From the NCBI GenBank assembly GCA_016934645.1, contig JAFGSL010000075.1, forward strand, positions 1-11,128: a DNA stretch of 11,128 nucleotides, read 5' to 3'. Under the pieces are notes generated by a model, which had not been told where the DNA came from, made no database searches, and saw nothing but the letters and a program-made list of their open reading frames with translations. The position numbers and the translations under genes are program-made. Positions 7,290 to 11,128 of the stretch are shown here, piece by piece. The stretch is from Anaerolineae bacterium (GTDB lineage Bacteria; Chloroflexota; Anaerolineae; B4-G1; SLSP01). Each line of letters opens with the position of its first letter. Within the stretch, counting starts at the first letter, position 1.

Positions 7290-7315
7290 CCCACAGTTGT
7301 AGCCACCACTGTGGG
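7290..7315. repeat. Perfect 8-bp stem-loop
   Basis: Arms CCCACAGT (7290-7297) and ACTGTGGG (7308-7315) enclose a 10-base loop. It lies directly before the CTGAAGGC and GCCGC-TTTA-GCGGC repeat copy. No U-tract follows on either strand, so a simple terminator is not indicated. Confidence 0.55.
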
Positions 7316-7354
7316 CTGAAGGCCGGGGCCCAAACGCCGCTTTAGCGGCAAAAT
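7316..7354. repeat. Second copy of the dispersed CTGAAGGC / GCCGC-TTTA-GCGGC repeat
   Basis: CTGAAGGC is followed about 13 bases later by the hairpin GCCGC-TTTA-GCGGC (7337-7350) and AAAAT. This matches in order and wording the element at 4357-4402. The two copies bracket the binding-protein gene. Confidence 0.55.
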
Positions 7355-7445
7355 AACGCATACATATCTCTTGGCCCACAAAGATAATAAAGTCCTGACT
7401 TTCAGCCAATAGCCTACTAATACCGCGCGGCTGAAATAGCTTCCC

Positions 7446-7525
7446 GGTTTATGCTTGCCAGGGATCGTCAGATCCCGGCGTGGTGCGCAAAATCGCGGAT
7501 CTAGCGATCCGCTCCGAGCATAGCC
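7446..7525. repeat. Branched inverted-repeat element (outer stem plus two inner hairpins)
   Basis: An outer stem TATGCT (7450-7455) / AGCATA (7517-7522), extendable by GG/CC at its base, encloses two strong hairpins: GGGATC-GTCA-GATCCC (7461-7476) and GCGGATC-TAGC-GATCCGC (7495-7512). The two hairpins share the GGATC/GATCC core with tetraloops. The fold is possible on either strand. It could be a dispersed repeat of the genome, a short non-autonomous element, or a structured RNA; nothing in the sequence decides between these. Confidence 0.55.
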
Positions 7526-7640
7526 AACTAGTGCAGGACTTCTGCCACGATGTACTGAATATAAAAGTGCTGTAGTATACCACTTGAATAAAGAGCGTCA
7601 AATTTGAACAGCATATACATTATTGACAGCAGTGCTTCAC

Positions 7641-7692
7641 AAAGTGCATACACAAAATGTGTCCGCAGAATGCGTCCGCAAAATGCGTCCAC
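7641..7692. repeat. Four-copy 13-bp tandem repeat
   Basis: Four contiguous 13-bp units lie just past the end of the small ORF: AAAGTGCATACAC (7641-7653), AAAATGTGTCCGC (7654-7666), AGAATGCGTCCGC (7667-7679) and AAAATGCGTCCAC (7680-7692). The last three agree at 10 or more of 13 positions pairwise; the first is more diverged. The units have no spacers, so this is not a CRISPR. It may be a simple minisatellite or a set of binding sites. Confidence 0.7.
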
Positions 7693-7737
7693 CTGTGTTC
7701 GACAATGGATGCGATTCTGAAAAGATCACCTCTGCCT

Positions 7738-8103
7738 TTACGACGCCAGACGCAAATCAAACATCTGCGTCCAAGTTATATCCCAAAACGACGCGGTCGG
7801 ACAGCGCCCACTTCGGTCAACACAATACACTCGACTCGAGAACAACGGCACATACGTCACGTTGCTCGCCCTCAGCCCAGAGAGAAACCCCAGACAGCGG
7901 GAAAAGGTCGCCGGAAGACCGGCGGGCACCAGCAAACCGGCAAACACCCGGTGAACAATGGATGCCTCACACTCAGGGCTCAACAAACGCACAGCCCGGA
8001 GCACGCGCCGCCACACCCTCACTGGCGGTTCAGCTTCAGCAAAGGGATAAAGAGCCTGTCGAAACAGATCATCCAGTATGCCGTCAAACTCACGTGAACT
8101 CAT
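7738..8103 (-). CDS. Small hypothetical protein overlapping the ECF sigma gene, possible sigma-factor partner
   Basis: This is a 121-residue frame whose ATG (8103) lies inside the last codons of the ECF sigma gene, a 14-bp overlap that suggests coupled translation. The first 40 or so residues (MSSREFDGILDDLFRQAL, then EPPVRVWRRVLRAV) look like the short acidic and helical N-terminal region often found in small proteins encoded directly after ECF factors in Chloroflexota. The remainder is less typical: rich in L, R, C and S, without a clear membrane segment and without the HxxxCxxC zinc-finger of classical anti-sigma factors. The C-terminal part could be degenerate or frameshifted. Two longer plus-strand frames overlap it but lack context. 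An anti-sigma or sigma-modulating role is only inferred from position. Confidence 0.45.
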   Translation of the reverse strand: MSSREFDGILDDLFRQALYPFAEAEPPVRVWRRVLRAVRLLSPECEASIVHRVFAGLLVPAGLPATFSRCLGFLSGLRASNVTYVPLFSSRVYCVDRSGRCPTASFWDITWTQMFDLRLAS

Positions 8104-8668
8104 AGGTCATCTCGGGTACAGGCCGCTGGCGCTGTGCCAGGGCATCGCGCAGACGCTTACGCGCGTGATACAGCCGGGACTTGACCGTCCCAACCGGTAG
8201 TTCCACCACCTCAGCAACTTCTTCGAGAGATAGATTCTCCAAATAGAAAAGAACAACAACGGCCTGATGGGGCATCGGCAGTTCCTTGACTATGTCGCGA
8301 ACCATTTTATGCAGTTCCCGCTCCTCAGCTTTATGGTCAGGAGATGGCAAAACGTTCGGTAACCCGGATAACCATTCCATAACATCATCAAGCGGTTGCA
8401 ACGTCGGCTTTCGCGAAAACCAGTCGTAGGATAAATTGACCACAACCCGGTAAAGCCATGGTTTCAACGGGCGCTCGGTATCAATAGAGTCAGCATATTG
8501 ATATAAACGTACAAAACATTCTTGAAGAATGTCCTCTGCAGCATGTTCATCGTGCGTAATTGCCAATGCAGTACGATAGACGACGTCTTTGAACAACTCG
8601 AAAAGTTCTCCAAGCGCTGCCAAGTCTCCGCCTTGCAGCCTTCGGATCAAGCGAGGTTCAACACTCAT
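8090..8668 (-). CDS. ECF-family RNA polymerase sigma factor
   Basis: This 192-residue sigma-70-family factor of the extracytoplasmic function group redirects RNA polymerase to alternative promoters. Region 2 spans about 15-88 (FELFKDVVYRTALAITHDE, AAEDILQECFVRLY, KPWLYRVVVNLSYDWFSRK). Region 4 spans about 124-178, with the helix-turn-helix LSLEEVAEVVELPVGTVKSRLYHARKR split around 147-172. There is no extended C-terminal sensor domain. I chose the ATG at 8668 because family homology begins right there. The frame is open to a GTG at 8740, but that would overlap trmD and add 24 unrelated residues. The ribosome binding site before 8668 is poor (GGGTGG in a short palindrome). It lies 49 bp after trmD and overlaps the next small ORF. 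Its signal and target promoters are unknown. Confidence 0.92.
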   Translation of the reverse strand: MSVEPRLIRRLQGGDLAALGELFELFKDVVYRTALAITHDEHAAEDILQECFVRLYQYADSIDTERPLKPWLYRVVVNLSYDWFSRKPTLQPLDDVMEWLSGLPNVLPSPDHKAEERELHKMVRDIVKELPMPHQAVVVLFYLENLSLEEVAEVVELPVGTVKSRLYHARKRLRDALAQRQRPVPEMTYEFT

Positions 8669-8717
8669 CGGTGGACCACCCGCTGCACCCTTATCACACG
8701 CTCTATATAAATATACT

Positions 8718-9467
8718 TCACACCATATCATCGGGTTCACCCAAAGTGCGACGAAATTCCTGTAAAAGCACCCTATCCTCGGCGCTCAGAGATACAGTTT
8801 CCAAAAGCTCAGGACGCCGTGCCAACGTCCGCTGCAAAGCCATCGCGCGTTTCCAACGTGCGACTCGGCTATGATCGCCTGATGTCAAAACCTGCGGAAC
8901 GCGCCAACCCTCAAAGACCGGAGGACGCGTATATTGCGGACCTTCCAACAGACCATCGCTGTAGGAATCGTCATGGGCGCCCTCAGCGGCTCCCAATACC
9001 CCAGGCACGAACCGCGCGACCGCATCCACCACCACCATCGCCGCCAACTCACCGCCGGTCAAGACATAATCGCCAATTGAAAGCTCATCCGTAATCCCGT
9101 ACTCGCGCACACGCTCGTCAACACCTTCATAATGACCGCAAACCAACAGCATCCGTGGATGTCGCGCCAGTTCCTCGACCACCGTCTGGGTCAACGTCCG
9201 CCCCTGCGGAGTCAACAGGATTACGGGAGCATCTGCGGTGCCCAGCACAGCGCGCACCGCACGGAAGACCGGTTCGGGCTTCATAATCATGCCCACGCCG
9301 CCGCCATAAGGCACATCGTCGGTCATTTGATGCCGGTCCAACGCATAATCGCGGATCTGATGGATGACCAGGTTAAGTAAGCCACGCTGCTGAGCGCGCT
9401 TGAGAATGCTCTCCTGCAACGCGCCACAAAACATCGTTGGAAATAAAGTTAGAATGTCGATCCGCAT
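8718..9467 (-). CDS. trmD: tRNA (guanine(37)-N1)-methyltransferase TrmD
   Basis: This enzyme uses S-adenosylmethionine to methylate G37 next to the anticodon of tRNAs that read CNN codons, preventing +1 frameshifts. It is a SPOUT-class enzyme with a trefoil knot. The protein is 249 residues, normal for the family. Visible motifs: [10 protein letters not shown] (1-10), [13 protein letters not shown] (54-66), [11 protein letters not shown] (84-94), [13 protein letters not shown] (108-120), [13 protein letters not shown] (128-140), RFVPGVLG (152-159), then [17 protein letters not shown] (166-182) containing the conserved catalytic Asp region, and [12 protein letters not shown] (188-199). The ATG at 9467 begins exactly at family homology; nine extra upstream codons (to 9494) are not supported. 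In many bacteria trmD sits in rpsP-rimM-trmD-rplS, which is not the case here: its neighbours are an amidohydrolase and an ECF sigma gene. Confidence 0.97.
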   Translation of the reverse strand: MRIDILTLFPTMFCGALQESILKRAQQRGLLNLVIHQIRDYALDRHQMTDDVPYGGGVGMIMKPEPVFRAVRAVLGTADAPVILLTPQGRTLTQTVVEELARHPRMLLVCGHYEGVDERVREYGITDELSIGDYVLTGGELAAMVVVDAVARFVPGVLGAAEGAHDDSYSDGLLEGPQYTRPPVFEGWRVPQVLTSGDHSRVARWKRAMALQRTLARRPELLETVSLSAEDRVLLQEFRRTLGEPDDMV

Positions 9468-9474
9468 CAACCGT

Positions 9475-9502
9475 ATTCTAGCATAACATGACAAATGAAC
9501 AA
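9475..9502 (-). promoter_or_regulatory. Candidate promoter of trmD giving a near-leaderless transcript
   Basis: On the minus strand TAGAAT (9480-9475, 5 of 6 matches to TATAAT) is preceded by TGC, an extended -10. TTGTTC (9502-9497) lies 16 bases further upstream as a weak -35. Only 7 bases separate the -10 from the trmD ATG, so transcription would begin at or next to the start codon. This agrees with the lack of a Shine-Dalgarno there. Confidence 0.45.
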
Positions 9503-9533
9503 GGGAAAAGTGATAAATGTTCTATTTTACAGC

Positions 9534-10865
9534 TCAAACTCGCGCCCATAATGCCGCAGCCAGCTCGCGCGAACGCGCGGTTATAGCCTCCTCATCCAGC
9601 GTGAGCAGACGGCGATCCCGCATTAGTACGCGTCCAGCGCTGATCGTGGTGGTGATGGCCGAGGCCTCATAACCAAAGAGGATATGCCACGGCAGATTGC
9701 CCGTGGTCAACGGCGTCGTCGGTTTGTAATCCACGAGGATGAGGTCGGCCATCGCGCCTGGCGCGAGCACACCCAGAGGTTGCGCGGGCCAGAAGATGCG
9801 TGCCAGTTTGGCATTAGCAGGATAGGCCAGACGGAAGACAAGGTCGCCGGGCATCACCCGTGGATCGCGTTGCACCAACTTATGGCCCAGGTACACCGTC
9901 TTCATTTCGGCGACCATGTTGTTGCTGAAGCCGTCGTTGCCCAAAGCTACCCGCACACCGCGTGCCAGCATGGTCTCCACTTGCGCAAAGCCGACAGCGT
10001 TGTTCATGTTCGAGCGTGCTTGGTGCGTCACCCACGTGCCGGTGTCTGCCAGCACATCCATCTCGCTTTCGTCAACGTGGACGGCGTGCGCCACGATGGA
10101 GCGCGGGCCAAGGATGCCCGCGTCGTGCAGCCGGTGGACAACGCGCTTGCCGGATTTCGCCAGGCTGTCCTCAACATCCTCGATGCCCTCCGCCGCGTGG
10201 ATGTGAAATCCCGTCTCGAGCCCAGCGGCAGCAGCAACGGCATCCGCCAGCGTCGCATCACTCAATGTCAACGAAGCGTGCAGCCCAAAGGTCGCGGCCA
10301 ACTGTGGATGTGGATCAGCGCGCATCCGCCGCAGAAAACGAACGTTCTCCGCAATGCCTGCCGCCGCGCGTGCGGGACCGTCGCGGTCGCTGACTTCATA
10401 GCACAGCGATACGCGTATGCCGGACTGCACCACCGCTTCGGCCAGCACGTCGAGCGAACCGTCGATGGCGTTCGGGCTGGCGTGATGATCGATGAGCGTC
10501 GTCGCGCCGTGGCGGACGGCGTCAACCAGACACACCAGTGCAGAATAGCGGACGTCATCCAGCGTCAAACCCCTGTCGAGCCGCCACCACAGCCGTTCGA
10601 GGATTTCACCGAAACGGGTGGCGGGCGGGCCGGGATAGGCCCAGCCCCGTGCAAACGCGCCGTAGAAGTGCGTGTGCCCGCACAACATCGCAGGCAACGC
10701 GAGCTGCCCGTCAGCATCCAGGCGCTCCTCATGCGGGCACCGTGTCGCCAGTGCCATTGTGGTATCCAACGCAGCGATTTTGCCATCACGGATAAGCAGC
10801 GCGCCATCGTCAAGTATCTTTGGATCGTCGCCAAGCGTAGCAATGCGAGCATGCGTGATTAACAT
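9534..10865 (-). CDS. ssnA: SsnA-type amidohydrolase (putative metal-dependent aminohydrolase/deaminase)
   Basis: This is a 443-residue member of the metal-dependent amidohydrolase superfamily, cytosolic, with no signal peptide. The sequence matches the SsnA group in length and in signature stretches: LWWRLDRGL (92-100), LIDHHASP (124-131) and ARSNMNN (283-289). Expected metal and catalytic residues are present: H64 and H66 (GHTHF), H223 and E226 (HIHAAE), H260 or H263 (VAHAVH) and D311 (GNDG). SsnA proteins are predicted aminohydrolases related to chlorohydrolase/S-adenosylhomocysteine deaminase enzymes; their exact substrate is unsettled, so hydrolysis of an amino group on a purine-like ring is family inference. 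GGGAGG lies 4 bases before the ATG at 10865. A 28-codon upstream extension is merely the translated inverted repeat. It ends 66 bp before trmD. Confidence 0.85.
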   Translation of the reverse strand: MLITHARIATLGDDPKILDDGALLIRDGKIAALDTTMALATRCPHEERLDADGQLALPAMLCGHTHFYGAFARGWAYPGPPATRFGEILERLWWRLDRGLTLDDVRYSALVCLVDAVRHGATTLIDHHASPNAIDGSLDVLAEAVVQSGIRVSLCYEVSDRDGPARAAAGIAENVRFLRRMRADPHPQLAATFGLHASLTLSDATLADAVAAAAGLETGFHIHAAEGIEDVEDSLAKSGKRVVHRLHDAGILGPRSIVAHAVHVDESEMDVLADTGTWVTHQARSNMNNAVGFAQVETMLARGVRVALGNDGFSNNMVAEMKTVYLGHKLVQRDPRVMPGDLVFRLAYPANAKLARIFWPAQPLGVLAPGAMADLILVDYKPTTPLTTGNLPWHILFGYEASAITTTISAGRVLMRDRRLLTLDEEAITARSRELAAALWARV

Positions 10866-10869
10866 AAAG

Positions 10870-10875
10870 CCTCCC
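10870..10875 (-). promoter_or_regulatory. Ribosome binding site deciding the start of the SsnA-type gene
   Basis: GGGAGG on the minus strand, 4 bases before the ATG at 10865. It supports the 443-residue form over the 471-residue open frame that would run through the inverted repeat. Confidence 0.7.
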
Positions 10876-10887
10876 AGATCCGAATTT

Positions 10888-10946
10888 CGAATTACGAATA
10901 GCGAATTACGAATTGGTTGATCCCGTAATTCGCTATTCGTAATTCG
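10888..10946. repeat. Perfect 23-bp inverted repeat with internal ATTCG-type direct repeats
   Basis: The left arm (10888-10910) and right arm (10924-10946) are perfect reverse complements, separated by a 13-base loop. Each arm is itself built from repeated CGAATTACG-like units around a central AATAGC, and more units continue outside the arms (10881-10890, 10911-10914). It fills the gap between the epimerase stop (10950) and the SsnA-type start (10865). Repeats of this wording are frequent between genes in Chloroflexota. It lacks a U-tract, so it is not a standard terminator. Confidence 0.85.
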
Positions 10947-10949
10947 CAC

Positions 10950-11128
10950 CTACCTCTTAAAACGCGGGTCCTCCGCCAACGTGCGCCGCAGGCCCTCTAA
11001 CAGCGCGACTTTCGGTTCGTATCCCAACACCTGGCGCGCCAGGCTCACATCCGAACGCAGGCGCATCACCCCCCCACTCTCCACAGGACTGTTGATGATG
11101 TTGCTGGAGGAGCCGGTCAGGGCGAGTA
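10950..11128 (-). CDS. NAD-dependent epimerase/dehydratase family protein, C-terminal fragment (5' end outside window)
   Basis: An open frame enters from the right edge and ends at TAG (10952-10950), giving 58 residues. The segment SDVSLARQVLGYEPKVALLE followed by GLRRTLAE is the typical C-terminal end of extended short-chain dehydrogenases (NAD-dependent nucleotide-sugar epimerases/dehydratases), where D-x-S/T-x-A-x-x-x-L-G-x-x-P-x-V-x-L-x-x-G-L is conserved. SPVESGGVMRLRSD just before it fits the loop preceding that helix. The Rossmann domain and catalytic YxxxK lie outside the window, so the substrate cannot be assigned. It reads in the same direction as the SsnA-type gene and is separated from it by 84 bp with the inverted repeat. 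Confidence 0.85.
   Translation of the reverse strand, partial: LALTGSSSNIINSPVESGGVMRLRSDVSLARQVLGYEPKVALLEGLRRTLAEDPRFKR

Larger units (their letters stand above)
7203..7737. other. Non-coding intergenic region rich in inverted repeats
   Basis: I see no convincing gene in this stretch between the small ORF after the sigma factor and the transporter operon. It contains, from left to right: a perfect 8-bp hairpin (7290-7315), a GCCGC-TTTA-GCGGC hairpin (7337-7350), an 8-bp inverted repeat TTTCAGCC/GGCTGAAA (7400-7436), a branched hairpin element (7446-7525) and a 13-bp tandem repeat (7641-7692). Stop codons are frequent in all frames, and the local composition is more A+T-rich than in the genes. 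Confidence 0.7.

Noticed and set aside
7388..7402. Short palindrome AAAGTC-CT-GACTTT
   Set aside because: Real but short; in an A+T-rich stretch already full of inverted repeats it has no supporting context of its own.
7641..7692. Possible CRISPR array
   Set aside because: The 13-bp units are contiguous with no spacers and no cas genes are nearby.
7623..8105. Two plus-strand frames (160 and 146 codons) opposite the small ORF after the sigma gene
   Set aside because: Their translations are low-complexity (T, P, R, H, Q rich), they run through the 13-bp tandem repeat and lack ribosome binding sites. The minus-strand frame has better context, though this region is the least certain in the window.
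8669..8740. 24-codon N-terminal extension of the ECF sigma factor
   Set aside because: It overlaps the end of trmD and lies before the start of sigma family homology.
9684..10862. Plus-strand open frame of 392 codons opposite the SsnA-type gene
   Set aside because: It is the antisense shadow of a well-supported amidohydrolase; the translation is rich in H, R, Q and V without family motifs.
10866..10949. 28-codon N-terminal extension of the SsnA-type protein
   Set aside because: It is the translated inverted repeat; a ribosome binding site directly precedes the internal ATG at 10865.

Overview
This 11.1 kb window most likely comes from a member of the Chloroflexota (Anaerolineae/Caldilineae type). 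That is inferred from the VEKTVEVE-type linker behind the lipobox of the solute-binding protein, the architecture of the transport operon, and the ATTCGTAATTCG-type and GCGGC-TTTA-GCCGC-type intergenic repeats. No rRNA or other phylogenetic marker is present. Every gene I can support lies on the minus strand, so the region reads from high to low coordinates. I see no transposase, tRNA, rRNA or CRISPR array.

Reading order from the right edge: (1) the last 58 codons of an NAD-dependent epimerase/dehydratase (11128-10950); (2) an 84-bp gap filled by a perfect 23-bp inverted repeat; (3) an SsnA-type amidohydrolase (10865-9534); (4) trmD, the tRNA m1G37 methyltransferase, with a promoter placed so that its transcript would be almost leaderless (9467-8718); (5) an ECF sigma factor (8668-8090); (6) a small overlapping ORF that may encode its regulatory partner (8103-7738); (7) a 644-bp non-coding region holding a four-copy 13-bp tandem repeat, a cluster of hairpins and the promoter region of the next operon; (8) a five-gene peptide/opine/nickel-type (Opp/Dpp) ABC importer operon: solute-binding lipoprotein, two permeases and two ATPases (7093 to the left edge, where the second ATPase is cut).

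The transporter genes are packed tightly: a 182-bp gap with hairpins after the binding protein, then a 4-bp overlap, a 2-bp gap and a 19-bp gap. The binding protein would capture a solute outside the membrane, the two permeases form the channel, and the two ATPases drive import. The substrate cannot be read from the sequence; peptides and oligosaccharides are both handled by this family.

The most unusual feature is the 871-residue binding protein. The hallmark segments of solute-binding family 5 appear in circularly permuted order: the normally C-terminal half comes first, the normally N-terminal half second, followed by an extra beta-rich C-terminal domain. Its partner permease carries an oversized extracytoplasmic insertion of about 180 residues. 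Together these suggest a structurally distinct subclass of Opp/Dpp importer.
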